From contig CM060181.1 of assembly GCA_030549775.1 (NCBI GenBank), positions 38,317,063-38,381,062 on the forward strand: a DNA stretch of 64,000 bases, read 5' to 3'. Below the pieces are notes generated by a model. The model was not told the DNA's origin. It saw nothing but the letters and a program-made list of their open reading frames with translations, and made no database searches. The translations under genes were made by a program, and so were the position numbers. Shown in pieces: positions 1 to 12,185 of the stretch (positions within the stretch are counted from its first letter, which is position 1; the number at the start of each line of letters is the position of its first letter). Origin of the DNA: Tamarix chinensis. Taxonomy: Eukaryota; Streptophyta; Magnoliopsida; Caryophyllales; Tamaricaceae.

Positions 1-239
1 TTTAGTAGTGTATAAAAGTTACCTAATTTCCAAAAAAAATAAATATAATTTATCGGTAACCTCCTTAAAATTATTAGGCTCCACTAATAAAACTTTTGTA
101 CCTAAAAATTATATCAAAATAACCATGTTAATATTTGATCAATAAAATAATAAGTTTTATTAAGAATGTTTATTATATACAAAATTACTACATATTAAAA
201 AAGACCAAAATAAATTTTTTAAATCAAACACAACACATA
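1..239. other. AT-rich stretch, nothing recognised
   Basis: Very AT-rich sequence with short poly-A and poly-T runs. No coding signal, repeat unit or LTR end is visible. It is probably decayed LTR sequence continuous with the purine-rich block to its right, but nothing in it proves that. Confidence 0.4.
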
Positions 240-1793
240 GCGTGAGCCTTGCATACATAGGAGGGATTAAGTTGGTTGGCGATGGCTGAAGATGGTGGTC
301 GGGTGGTGCTGGTTTGGGCAGTCGGTGCTGGTTCGGGTGGTCGATGATGGGGGACGCAGTGGGAGGTGAAGATGGTGGTGGCTCGATGGGCTGACACATT
401 AGGGATGAGGGACTACATCGGGAGGCAATAAAGGGGTCGTGGGGAAGCGTAGCAATGCAGTAGAGGGGAAAAGGAGAAGAAGAAAAGGAGAGAAAGATGA
501 AGAGAGGGTAGATGATAGGGATGGATGCTGGTGTGATGGTTGCAAGGTGGTAGAGGCAGTGGTGGCATCAAAGTGTAGGGGAAGGCAAAACCAAAAACTA
601 CCATTGCCCAAGGTGGTGTTATAATAGAAGCAACCAGGTCTAGGGGTAGGGATTGATGGAAATAACCGTAGGGAGAGGGAGGAAGAAAAATAGGGCAAGA
701 AGAGAGATGAAAGGAGGGAAGAAAAGAAGAAGAATATATCCAACGATAGAGGCTAGGATGGTAGTGGCAGTCTTGGTTGGATAAGAAAATGCAAAGGGAA
801 AGGAGGGGGTTGTTCATAAGGCACGGTTATAGGTATACATATACATGCACATGGTTGAGGCAAAGGGAAGGGAACTGATGGAGGAGAGGCTTAAGTGAAT
901 AGTGGGCATGCGAGAATTGTAAAGGGAAAGGATGGGTGAAGGTGAGGAAGCTGGGGCGATGGCCAGGTAGGGTGCAGGGGAGTGGGTAATGGAGATGGTG
1001 ATAGATCTGGTAGAGAGGGTGTAGGGTGGTTGGTGTAGGCTGAAGGAGTGGTTATAGGAGCTAGAAATGGAAGCAGAAATGAGGCACACGAGGGATAAGG
1101 GTAGGGTTGTTTGGCTTGAAGAGGAAAATGAGATAGATGAGGTGTAGGGTGAAAGAAAGGGCATGCTTTGTGTAGAGGAGGTGGAGGGGGTTAGGGGCGT
1201 TTAGGTGTAGAGGACGTAGGGTGTGTGAGGGAGAAGAAGAAAGAAGAAGGGAAGGTGGGTTGGGTAGAGTTAGTTGGGGAAGGGAAGGAGAAGAGAATGA
1301 AAAAAGAAGGTGGGCTCGCTTGGGGAAGGAAAAAAGAAGAAGAAGAAAAGGTGGCAATATTAGGCTTTGTATATGAAGAAAAAAAGAAAGGAGGAGAAAA
1401 GTGGGCTAGCCTAAGGAAGGAAAAGGAAGGGAGAAGAAAAAAAAAGAGACAAGAAAAAAATGGAAAAGAGGGAAAGGGAAAAGAAAAAAAAGAAAAAAAA
1501 TAGATTTAGGGTTAGAATTAAAACTAGGTTAAATTTAGGTATTTAGAATAATATTAATTTATTTAAATTTAGGGTATCGGATTAATAAAAATAAATTAAA
1601 AATTATCATTTTAGGGCGGGTTTAAATAAAAATGATAAGATAAAATAATTATATTAATTTATTAAATAATTTATCTAGATTTGTAGGTTAACGTTTAACA
1701 ACACTAATAAAATTAATATATAAAGGTTAAATATTTTGGATAAAAGGCTAAGCATTGTAAATTAAGGTTAAGAAAATTTAGGGTATTACACAC
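240..1793 (-). repeat. Fragment of long family A/B LTR (purine-rich part and outer end)
   Basis: The plus strand is strongly purine-rich (G/A runs with GGTGG motifs to about 1500), then AT-rich, and ends with AGGGTATTACA at 1783-1793. The same order (GGTGGCGG-type block, GA-rich block, AT-rich block, GGGGTATTACA end) occurs at 27780-29206, 43130-44430 and 48970-50362. The polypurine tract of E3 shows that GGGGTATTACA on plus is the 5' end of the LTR on its sense (minus) strand. The left boundary is uncertain. Apparent Arg/Lys/Glu-rich or Ser/Pro-rich reading frames here are composition artefacts. Confidence 0.6.
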
Positions 1794-4276
1794 CACCTCA
1801 TGGTCTCATATACCATAGAATTCTATATAAACTAAATGAGATAAAGTCTAAGCCGAAGCTAAGTAACTACCAATGGACATAAGTACAAGCCGAAGCCAAA
1901 ACCACTTAGGTAACTAGAACCATTACTATTGACACCCCTTAGTACATCATTAGCTCCTAGAGTAGGTAAGGCACTAGGATCTACTATAATCCCACTCGAA
2001 GGCACCACTCACAAGCACAAATAACACCTGAAGGTAGAATAACCCTTAGTAGCTAATCAAGGATTGGGTAACCTAGACCCATGCACAACTAGATTGTCTT
2101 TTACTTTACATGATATGTATATTATTCTCAAGGTTATGTGATCATGAAAGACCCACAAAATATATGAATAATACATTCAAATACTTATTCAATATTAACC
2201 CTTACCATCCCCAACCATGTGTGGGATTTCCATTAATGCAATAATAACCAAATCCACTAGATTAATCCATCTAAGACAAATTCCATACTTTATTACCCCT
2301 TTTAGAGCCATCAAATAATTATTCACGTTTACCCATCAAGGTCTTTACAACACCCATTGGGTATATCATGAGTAGTGATCCATTGAATCCATCCATTAGG
2401 TTGTTAATCCATGTTAACAAATGAATTTGACTCATTAAATAGTTATATAGTAGTGTTAGGCATAGTCCTTAAGCATGTCCAAGCCAAAAGATCAAAATCA
2501 CACAATCTAGCCAAACCAGTTGATTGGTTGTACCAAGCGATCGATCAATTAGGCCAACCAATAGATCGGTTTGGGTTGACCAATTGATTAGTTTGGCTCA
2601 TTCAAACATAGGGTTTTCTCAAACTAGTTGATTAGTTTGGCTAAACCAATTGATGTTTTAGATATTAGTCAATCGGTTATGCCAAACCATTCAATGGGTT
2701 TAAGTAGAGAGCAAGACCAAGGTCACCACAGATGTACCGATCGACTAGTTAAGTCGACCAATTAACTAGTCTAAGGATTATTTGATTATTTTAATCTAAC
2801 TAGTTGATCGATTTGCCCTTAAATAGCACAAAATAGGCAATTTTCATGCAAATCATTCTCAAAATTCCTACCACATCCAAACCAAAACATGTACCAGCAT
2901 CATACTAACACTTGACAGCTCATAAATTATTAAAGTCTCCATAATTAATCAAATCAACCTAATTTTCCAAAAATCATGCATTCATCTCAGAATTCATAAT
3001 TAAATCCACATGCACCAATCAAAAGCTAAAATCTCATGCAAAATTATATAATCAACATTTTAAGGATTTCACCACACACATCCTTAACTGAGTCACATTT
3101 TAGAAGTAAGAGTAACATAGTGCTTCAGCAAAATTTCTCGCTTGTGGGAAAAACTCAAGCTGGAAAATTCTCAACTTCCAAAAACTTAAAAACATAAGTT
3201 AAAGTTTCAAAAATCAAATAAATAATTTCATAAATCAAAGGTCAAATTAGGTGAAAAATGACTTACCAACCTAAGAGAAAATAGAGAGATTTTTTTTACT
3301 GAAAGAGAGACTCAACTTCCTTACAAATCTATCCCCCCTTTGTTTAGAGATAAATAATAAGGAGCTAGAGAAAGGGTTAGAAGAGTGGAAAGAAATTGAA
3401 ACCAAGTTTGAATTAGAGAGGAAATGACACAAGGTTAGAGAGAGCTGGAATATTTTGGTGGCTGAAAAAAGTGAATAGAAAGGGAAATTAGGGTTGACTA
3501 TAGCTGAAAAATGGGTACAAGCATGAGTGTGGTTAGGCAAAAATTAAAAAACCCTAATTTCTACTATTAAGATTTGATCTAAACGAGTAGATTTCTTCAA
3601 AGATAGGTTACCATCCCTTCCAAAGCTAAAATGGTGATCTCTAGAGAAATGTAGGTTGAATTCACCCATAAATTCCAAACACAAGAGGGGAAATGAATGA
3701 TCGGCATGGAATAAATCTCCCAACTAACTAGAGAAAGGTCTATGAATCTAAACAACAACTTCCAGAGTGGGAAAAGGAGAGAGGTAGAAGATGACAAGGT
3801 TGAGGTCGCCTAAACTTCCTCATCGAACCCTCAAATCTATTTGAGGTAGAAGCACAGCCAAATGAATGATGAGAAAGGTTAATAATCTTGTAATAATAGC
3901 TTGGGATGGGATTATCAATGTTCCATTTGGAATAAGAAGTTTTCCATGACAAATTGAGTTTCAAAAATGTACTTAACTTGATGAACCAATCAATCGATTT
4001 AGATTATCGGTTGATTGTTCTACTGACTAGTAGATTGGTTCTCCAAACTAGTAGACCGGTTTGATCGAGAAAAACTCTTTGGCTAAAACGACAAGCCAAT
4101 TGATTGACTTATGTAACCAATCAATCGGTCTGTCTAAAACCTCATTTTATGCCATATCTAAAACTTATTTAAATCCAACTTTTCCCCAAACTTAATTATA
4201 GGTCCAAAAAAAATTTAAATCTTAATAAATACCATAACTTCTCATTCATAACTTCACAAAAATATGGAATATTACA
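1794..4276 (-). repeat. Inverted fragment of family C LTR
   Basis: This is a reverse-complement relative of the LTR at 10563-14532. The block around 1870-1925, with GGACATAAG and AAGCCGAAGCC, matches in reverse the block around 13555-13600. It carries many CCAATCGA/ATCGGTTTG-type motifs (2500-2810 and 3980-4130), the hallmark of family C. It ends at ATATTACA (4269-4276), the mirror of the TATAATACC start of plus-sense copies. The inner end with the hairpin is missing, so it is truncated on the left, directly after the neighbouring LTR ends at 1793. I see no gene. Confidence 0.6.
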
Positions 4277-4499
4277 TTAAGATAATTGTGTATTGAGTGA
4301 TATTGCAAGGAGTTTTTTATCCTTCTCATAATCACTTGTATTATGTTGATTATGTTGTACAGACTTTAGTGCTCAATAAATTGGTTGCTTCTTAATTAAT
4401 GGTTTGCAACTGCCATTATGAGTGCATTAAGGCAATTATGATGATTGTTAGTGTCTATGTAAAAGTCTAAATACAATATCGACACTAGTTCTAGAGGAT

Positions 4500-5420
4500 T
4501 GGCTTAGGAGAGTCAGACATCATCTCCTATCGATCTTCAATAGTCGAGAGATCCTTAATTTTATAGAAAGGGGAACCAATGATATAGAGAAGAAATTAAT
4601 CACTTTTGGTTTCCTGTTGGATAAAAGGGTTGATGTGGTAGTGTACTACTTAAGGGGTCGAGCAAAAATATGATGAAGGAATGAACAATGTAAGGATGGA
4701 GAGTATATTACTTAGGGAACTTTTCTTGAGATTATTTAAGCTATATTCTACCCTGCTCCCCTCTACCTAAGGAGTTATGATTCATGGTGCTTCATTAGGA
4801 GAGCATGATTATGGAGGAATAATATACAAGTTTCATATACTTGGCCCAATTTGCTCTAGAGGTGAAGTCTAACGAGGCGATGCAAGTCCATCATTTCAAG
4901 TAGGGCTTAAGGATCAGGTCCTAGGATTTTTTGGTCGGATTTGCCTCCTATACATGGTTGGTATCTATAAACTAGCCTTGGAGGCTTCTTTGGTCATTGA
5001 GGCTAGGAGCGTCTAGTTAGAGGGTAAGAGAAAATTTTAGGGACATCAACATCTTGATGCTAGATAAAAGGCATACTCTTGAGGTAGTATATTTCATAGG
5101 TATGGTAGACTTATGAGATCAACACCCTAATAAAGAGGGTAGTATGTGGACATTTTGATGAGGGCATTACCACTACAAGCATTGTGCAGCATATCACCCA
5201 GGGATGGATTGCATAGATAATAGGTTAACTTACCATAGTTGTGGTATATAAGGTCATTAGGCCTATGATTGTTATGTTGGAGGTGGTAATGTTCAAAGGA
5301 GCTAATCTCTAGCTTAGAGTACTAGTTTGATTAATTAGAAACAAAAGACTCAAAGAGTTCCTCCACTACCAGCTACTGTTGCTAGTCATGTCAACCAGCC
5401 AATGGGCTAGAAAGCCCACA
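4500..5420 (+). pseudogene. E1 gag relic
   Basis: Broken frames in the position expected for gag, between the element start and the protease. Only weak resemblances to retrotransposon gag remain, with stops every few dozen codons. No clear CCHC zinc knuckle can be read without several frame changes. The assignment rests mainly on position. Confidence 0.4.
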
Positions 5421-5428
5421 ATTTTTAG

Positions 5429-5990
5429 TTGGGTCAAGGGTCAAGTAGCATTGTAGGAGTTCCTTTAGGTAGGCGCTTAAACATGATTAACTATTCAAAG
5501 GCTAAGCATCAGGCTGATGTGGCTACTGGCATGCTCATTGTTTATACCTCTCTATATGTGTGTTATTTAGCTCTAATGCATTATATTCATTTGTTTTATC
5601 CTCTTTTGTTGCTAGAGGTGCATTTTATCCTTCCTTTAGTACTTCTATTTGAGTTGTGCTACCTTTGAGGGATAGAATTATGTGCTCTAGACTTTTTAAA
5701 GGGTTAGCCTTAGTAGTTTGAGGAATAGAATTCCCCTTAGACCTCATGGAACTAGAGTTGTGTGACTTTGATGTGATCATTGGAATATACATACTAAGTG
5801 ATTATCGATCATAAATAAATTGCAACCATGGGCATATGGTTCCTCACAAAATTAGGGGGTGCAAGAGTCTCTTATCACAAATAAGTGTCTAGACCCTTTG
5901 TGGAGGTTATGTTAGTCATCATTTTTTATTACAATTATACAAAAAGGATATTACTTTTTCTTATGTAGTTTTCGAGAAACCTAGGCCCAT
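5429..5990 (+). pseudogene. E1 retroviral-type aspartic protease relic
   Basis: Around 5730-5800 the reading LMELELCDFDVIIGIYIL resembles the C-terminal half of Ty3 proteases (family pattern L-x-DFD-I-I-L-G-M-D-W-L). The nominal open frame from 5429 covers only the degenerate N-terminal part. The catalytic D-[ST]-G motif is not readable, and several frameshifts separate the pieces. Non-functional. Confidence 0.55.
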
Positions 5991-6099
5991 GAAACACCAC
6001 TAGAAGAGATCATGTAAATTTGGTAGTATTCTAATGTGCTTTCCTATGATATTTTGGGCATGCCACCTATTTGAGATGTTTAGTTCACCGTTAACTTTT

Positions 6100-7250
6100 T
6101 TTCAAGGATGGAGCCAGTGTCTAAAGTGTCATACCATATGGTACCTGTAGAGATGAAATAGCTTAAGGCTCAACTAGAATAATTATTAGAGAAGGGTTAC
6201 ATTTGATCAAGTGTATTGCTTTGGGAAGCACAACTCTCTTCATCAAGAAGAAGGAGGGAAGTTTAAGTTTGTGTATAAACTATCAAATATTGAATTAAGT
6301 GACATTAAAAAACCATTATCCCCTACCTAGAATTGATGATCTATTTAACTAGCTATAAAAGGCATAGTGTTTTTAAATATTGATCCGTGGTTAAGTTACC
6401 ATCACTTGAGGATTGTTGAGAAGGTATATTTTGAATATGGCCTTTTGAACATGATATTCATGACTTTTGAACTCACTAATGCACCAACAGTATTAATGGA
6501 TCCTATGAACCAGATCTTTAGGAATTTTTTGGATTATTTTGTTTAAGTGTTCATTGACAAGATTCTTATCTATGTTAGTAGCTTTAATGAGCATGAATAA
6601 CATCTAAGACAACTCTTAGCATTGTTAAGAGCACACTAGTTATTTGCCAAACTTTAAAATATGAGTTTTTGCTTGATCAAATAGTTTTTCTTAGACATGT
6701 GATGTTGAAGGATGATTTGTTAGTATATCCTCCAAATATTTAGGTAGTTTTGGAGTGGCTAGCACCAACATCTGTTAAAAAGGTGTGTAGCTTGCTAGGA
6801 TTCATTTGTTATTACTATAGGTTTAACACAGACTTCTCCATGACATCTTATCCATTAACCAATTTATTGAAGAAGGCTACATGATTCTAGTGGAATAAGA
6901 TGTGTAATGGGGCATTTGAGGAGTTGAATAGACAGTTGACTTCAGCCCTAGTACTTATGTCACCAAGTGAATCGACAACTTTAAAGTGTATAGCGATGCT
7001 TCTAAGCATAGTTTAAGTTGTGTATTGATTTATTAGCAAAGAATAGTGGTGTATGCTTCTCATCAATCGAATCCACATGAGTAAAAATATCCACCACATG
7101 ATGTAGAGTGCGTCACATTAGTGTTCTCTTTAAAGATTTGGAGATATTATCTCTATGGTATTTAGTTAGGTTTTACATTGATAACAAGAGCTTCAATTCA
7201 TTTTCAGACAATAGGAGTTGAATTTGAGATAGTGCCAATGGCTAGAATTA
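6100..7250 (+). pseudogene. E1 reverse transcriptase / RNase H relic
   Basis: Recognisable RT blocks in order: palm residues about 6370-6430 with LPSLE-type remains, then ELTNAPTVLMDPMNQIF (about 6470-6520), then the catalytic loop as FIDKILIY (about 6550-6575) where Ty3 elements have FIDDILIY. The second catalytic Asp is therefore replaced by Lys. The connection domain follows with LEWLAPTSVKKVCSLLGFI (6750-6810) and an RNase H remnant to about 7250. In-frame stops occur throughout. Confidence 0.8.
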
Positions 7251-7559
7251 TTCAAGGAATATGACATCAAATTGACCAACCATGAGGGTAAGGCTAACTT
7301 AATAGGAAATGCCCTTAATTAGAAGATGTCACACTCATTGTGTACAATCATGTTACCTGATCACTTATGTTAGAAGCTCAAGGACATGGATATCAAATTG
7401 ATCACCACTGGTAGTTTGGAATAAAAGACAAGTTCCCTCACCATCACATGTTCCATAATTGATGATATTTAAGCTATTCAACCTAGTGATTTTATGTGTA
7501 AGAGGATCAAGTGTAGTATTGTAAAAGGAAGAGGTGAATGATTCTAGATCCATGAAGAC

Positions 7560-8660
7560 AAAAGTGTCAGATGTAGGGGTAGGTAGTGTGTATCATAAGG
7601 ATATATTGAGTTAAATAGAATTATCCTTGAAGAATGTTATTATACTCCTTATTCTATCCATATTAGAGGTGATAAGTTATATAAGGATTTAAATAAGATA
7701 CATTGGTGGCCTTATTTCAAATGGGTGGTTGTAGAGTTTGTGACATGATGTTTGGCTTGTCAAAAGGTTATCGAGCATAAAATATAGGTAGGTTAGTACA
7801 ACCACTAGAAATTTCAAAGTGGAAATAGGATCGTATATTAATTGATTTTTTTTGTTCTTCCAAGGATCTGTAGTTGTTTTGATTCCATATAGTATGTTTT
7901 TGATTGTTTAACTATGATGGAAGTGCTTATACCACTAAAGTCAACATGGAGTATGGAGCAGTTAGCTTTTTCTTATAGGAAGCAAATTGTGAAACTATAT
8001 GGAATCCCAAGGGACATTTTTTTAGACCAAGATTCTAAATTCTTGTCACACTTTTGGTTAAAGTTATAGGCCACATTTTTGACTTATTTGAAGATGAGTA
8101 TTGCTTTTCACCCAACTATGGATAGTTCAACATAGAAGACCATTCAGACTTTAGAAGACTTGCTTTGGGCATGCATGATGGACTTTGGAGGTATCTAGGA
8201 AGATCTTATAGGCTTGATTGAGTTCTCCTCTAATAATAGTTATCATAGGAGTATTCGATGTCACCTTTTGAGGCAATGTACGGAAGGAAGTGGTGTAGCC
8301 CCTTGTATTGGAGTGATAAAACTAAGATGATTATGTTGGGACTAGATACAATTGAGGAGACTATGAAGCATATTAGAGTAATTCAAGACCACACAAGAGC
8401 TACACAAACTTAAATAAAATGACTGATGGTTATGAGGTGGGCGATAAAGTCCTTTTGAGGGTCTTTCATTCCAATGGTGTGATGAGTTTTAGTGGGAAGG
8501 GTAAGCTTATTCCAATATACACTTGGTCTTTTGAGATCTTAGAGCAAGTTAATGAGGTTAAATACTAGTTAGTGCTACCAGCAGAGTTAACTTATGTGTA
8601 CATCATCTTTCACATTTCCTATATAAAGAAGTACCTAGAATATCCTTCACACACATGAAT
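7560..8660 (+). pseudogene. E1 integrase relic
   Basis: Begins with an HHCC-type zinc-binding remnant (YSIHIRG then CLACQKV, about 7650-7775). The core follows around 7850-8280 with KLYGIPRDIFLDQDSKFLSHFW and AFHPTMDSST, the equivalents of the family's IVSDRDxRFxSxFW and FHPQTDGQ motifs. A GDKVLLRVFHSNGV segment (about 8440-8490) is the post-integrase domain of Ty3 elements. Stops and frameshifts make it non-functional. Confidence 0.8.
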
Positions 8661-8689
8661 CTATGACCTATAAAGAACGAATAAAGATA

Positions 8690-8826
8690 ATTTTAGATAA
8701 GAAGACTAGAATGACACATAGGAAAATATTTCCACTAGTTAGGTCTTTTGGTCATGATATGATGCCAAGGAGGTCATGTGGGAGCCCTAGGAGGAGATTT
8801 ACATGAAGTATCATACATTTTTCTTA
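8690..8826 (+). pseudogene. E1 chromodomain-type C-terminal tail
   Basis: The last readable residues before the LTR include AKEVMWEP and end in KYHTFF. This corresponds to the VEEATWE...YPxLF end of Tekay/Del chromovirus integrases, so E1 is assigned to the chromoviruses. The tail is interrupted by stops. About 150 bases of AT-rich sequence without a clear polypurine tract separate it from the LTR start. Confidence 0.5.
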
Positions 8827-8973
8827 TAATTTATTATTTCTTGGTATAACCTTTTCTACTAACCCTTTTTTCCTTATCGTGTTAAAGGTGATATGTGCCT
8901 TAGTATGTTATTAGATAATATTATATGTTTTTATTAATAAGCTTCGAGAATGTAACCTCTTTTAAAATACTAC

Positions 8974-10562
8974 TATAATATCCCATAAATTTAAGATTTA
9001 TAAAGTGTGAAATCCTTTATTTTTTATAAAATTTGAATAATGTTTGGTATTGATTTGGAAATATATTTTGGATTCTATTTGAAAAGGAGGAAAAGTTAGG
9101 AAATTTTGAAAAGAAGTAATTTTCTACACAACGGTCGGTAAGTTTTATATACCAATCGATTGGTCTATCATTTTTCAACTTAGATTTTGGTTTGTAAGAA
9201 ACCAATTCACCAGTCAACAAAACCGATCATTTGGCTTGTAGAATTTGTTGATATTCAAATCTTATTTTTCTGGGTAACCTTTTCCATTGATTTAGAACTT
9301 TTATATTTAAACCATGGTATATTTTATGAGCAATATTTAACCTATATTTTCCTTACCTCAAATGGATTTAGATGCAGTAGTTGACAAAAAAGGGGGAGGA
9401 TGATCTCATCCATTTATCTTATTCTTCCTTTCTCTTTTATGCACATTTGGTAGGAAATCCATACTAAATGATCATTTCATGCTTGGGAGATTTGTTTCCT
9501 ATGCTACTCTATCTCATTCCCTTTCTTATATTTAAATTTATTTTGAGAAACATTGACCTCCATTGTTCAACATTCACCATTTGAGCCCTAAGAAGAAAGC
9601 CAACCATTTCTTGATAAATTTATCTTCAATGGTCCAAATTCAAGCAAGAAAAGTAGGGTTCTAATCTATTAAACCTCTATCATTTTCTTCCTAGTTTATT
9701 ATTGATCTATAAATAGCCTTAACCCTCTTTCTCCTCATTTTGTTTCAACCAATAAGACACCTTACTTCTTCTACACTTGTGTCTCCACTTTTCCCTTTTT
9801 TACCTTTCAATTGTGACTTGCCACACCTTTTTTTTATCCTTTATCTAACTCTTTCTTATTTTACCTGTAAGCAAGATAGGGCCAGATTTGGAAAAAGGTT
9901 GAGTTTTCACCTTATTATCTTAAGTCTTCTTAGAGGTGGTAATTTCTTAATTCCATTATTCTCATTTTTATTTTTTTTTTGTTGGTGTAATTTTTACGAT
10001 AGAGTTTCTAATTTTTAGTCATCTTTGTAAGGTTTTCGTGAGTTGGGCTTTTTTAGCCGTGGTTCTCCAATACTTGTTTTGGTTTTACTATGCTTGCTAA
10101 GTAAGTCACTCTTTCCTTTGCAATGCAGGATGAATGAGTATGTGAGTTGTTTTAAGTTGAAAATCTTAGTTTTTGACACAATTATATTATGGTGGTGGTG
10201 GTAATAGTTGTAATATTTTGATGACTCATACTATGAGATTTAAGCATTATAAGAAAATAAGGACTTATGGGAATACATGGATGATTCTTTGAAAATGAAG
10301 CATGATTTAGTATTTGGGTGTATCTATTATTGGTTTTTATGATGTTAATGATATAGGTTTTTTGTGATTAGTAATTGGAGTCTAAATCATGGTTGGAGTT
10401 GCTTGAGAATGTTGTCTTTGTGGAGAGTGATCAACTAACTTCCCCAAATTGATCAATAGGTCATTAGAATTGTTGAACAATTAGACTAACCTATTGACTA
10501 GTTTATTTATGGTAAATATGTTATATTCGTTTTTTGAACCCATGGACTAGGTCGTGCCTAAC
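8974..10562 (+). repeat. E1 3' LTR, 5' portion (family C, plus sense)
   Basis: Starts with TATAATATCCCATAAATTT, a decayed TGTAATACCCC LTR start (a nearby TGTAACC at 8951 is an alternative). It has CCAATCGATTGG motifs around 9150-9230 and a pyrimidine-rich zone at 9390-9860 that matches 19620-20330. It stops at 10562 where a second LTR start begins, so this copy is truncated or interrupted by E2. Short open frames inside (for example 9740-10018) are rich in Phe, Leu and Ser and look like composition artefacts. Confidence 0.65.
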
Positions 10563-11382
10563 TATAATACCTCATCTTAAAACCCCTCAAAATGTATTTA
10601 AAATTCTATTGATATAAAATAATTTTTTTTGGTTTAAAAAAGGTCTTGAAATTCTAATAAAATTATAAATTTCATATGTACCAATCGACTGGTTTGCATT
10701 ACCGATCGACTGTTATGCTTGAAAATTGACAATTTTATTCTCAATAAACCAATCGACTAGTTTGTTCAAACCAATCGACTGATTATTCTGCAATTTTAGA
10801 TTCTTTTCTTATTTTGATTTAAATCACTTTCTAATGTTTATAAAAAATTCTAATTCGAATATATTTGTGTTAATGAGCATATTTCGATGCTTTGGGATTA
10901 TTTTTACATTATTTAGATCATTTTATGATTTTATCACTTGGAAAAATCCAATTAGTGACCTTTATGCCTTGTGATGTGTTTGGTGTTATTAATTGCAATA
11001 AAATTAATCTCTTATTGGTGATATCACTTGGTAATTAATATAGATGGAATAATATTTTATTCGAGCCTTTTTCTTCGACTCTTAGGGTAGCTAACTAAGA
11101 TTTAGTAGGTAGGTCGCCCTGTGGTTTATATTTTTCACTTTGTAGCTATTTCCTTCTCTAATAAGTTGCTATCGGTAGAGGGTATACGAAAATCTTTGAT
11201 GGCAGGATTATACTTTGGTAGGCCAACATGGCATTAGTGTCCAGCTAGGGAGGGTGAGGTATCCAAATATAAGCCCCATGGTACTTCCTATTATCCATTG
11301 CTTAGGTAGGTGTGATGTGCCAACTTTTTAAACCTTGCGGCAGAGGCATTCAAGGTATGGTGGGTGAGGTACAAGCCGGTTT

Positions 11383-12185
11383 GATGTACTTCAACCACAT
11401 GCGGTGAGTGTGGTATCCTAATTTATGTTAACCCTAGTGGCAGGTGCACTCTATTTGTGGTGGGTATAGTATCCCCAAAGAAAAGGCCCTTCGATGTATC
11501 CTAACCCAGTGTAGTGGGGGTGGTGTCCCATTATGATTGTACGCTGCCATGACTTTTGTTCATGGTGGAGAAATGGGTGTGGTCAAACAAATTATCTTAA
11601 CAATTAAAAATTATATGATCACTAAAGGAAGATTTATAATATATTTTACATAATGTGGATTGTGATACATTTACCGTATTACTATTCTTATATGATTTCC
11701 ATGCAAGCATTCCTTGTCTCATTACTACCATAAGCTTGAGTGTTAATTTATATTGGTATATTTATCACCAAGCTACTATGTGATTTCGATGTATTCTAAC
11801 CCTCTACGGTGGGTGTGATATCTTAATTTGTGTTAGCCTTTGCGATAGGTGCACTCTAAGTGTGGTGGGTGTGATGTGATATCCTTAGAGAAATGCCCCT
11901 TCGATGGATCTTGAACCAGTGTTGTGGGTGCGATATCCCATTGTGTGTATTTATTGCCATAACTTTTGTTATAGTGGACAATTGGGTGTGGTCAAACAAA
12001 GTATCTTAATAATTGAAAATTATGTGATCACTAAAGGAAGATTTATAATGGTTTACATTGTGTAGATTGTGATGCATTTACCATATTACTATTTTTCCAT
12101 GATTTCCATGCAAGCAGGCCTTGTTACATTACTACCATGAGCTTGAGTATTAATTTATATCGGTACGCTTATCACTATGCCACTA
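11383..12185 (+). repeat. Two-copy tandem duplication, period about 405 bp
   Basis: Copy 1 (11383 to about 11787) and copy 2 (11788 to about 12185) share landmarks in the same order: GTGCACTCTA, a GGGTGTGGTCAAACAAA block, ATCACTAAAGGAAGATTTAT, GATTTCCATGCAAGCA, and GCTTGAGTRTTAATTTATAT. Within each copy a shorter GTGGGTGTGGTATCC-like motif recurs, and it continues leftwards to about 11220. It sits where family A/B LTRs have their 45-bp array, so the two arrays may be related in origin. Confidence 0.75.

Larger units (their letters stand above)
4277..8826 (+). mobile_element. Ty3/gypsy retrotransposon relic E1, internal region
   Basis: A plus-strand gag-pol relic in canonical Ty3 order: gag-like sequence, protease, reverse transcriptase, RNase H, integrase and a chromodomain-type tail, all broken by many stops and frameshifts. 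The pol wording (protease, RT, integrase and post-integrase motifs) and the tail point to the Tekay/Del group of chromoviruses. A family C LTR follows at 8974. On the left it meets an LTR fragment in the opposite orientation, so its own 5' LTR and primer site are not recognisable. 4277-4500 holds nothing identifiable. Confidence 0.8.

Noticed and set aside
1225..1503. Lys/Arg/Glu-rich open frame
   Set aside because: Purine-only strand of an LTR; stop codons are rare by composition and no domain or codon pattern of a gene is visible. The same applies to frames in 30454-30774, 45303-45921 and 49668-50002.
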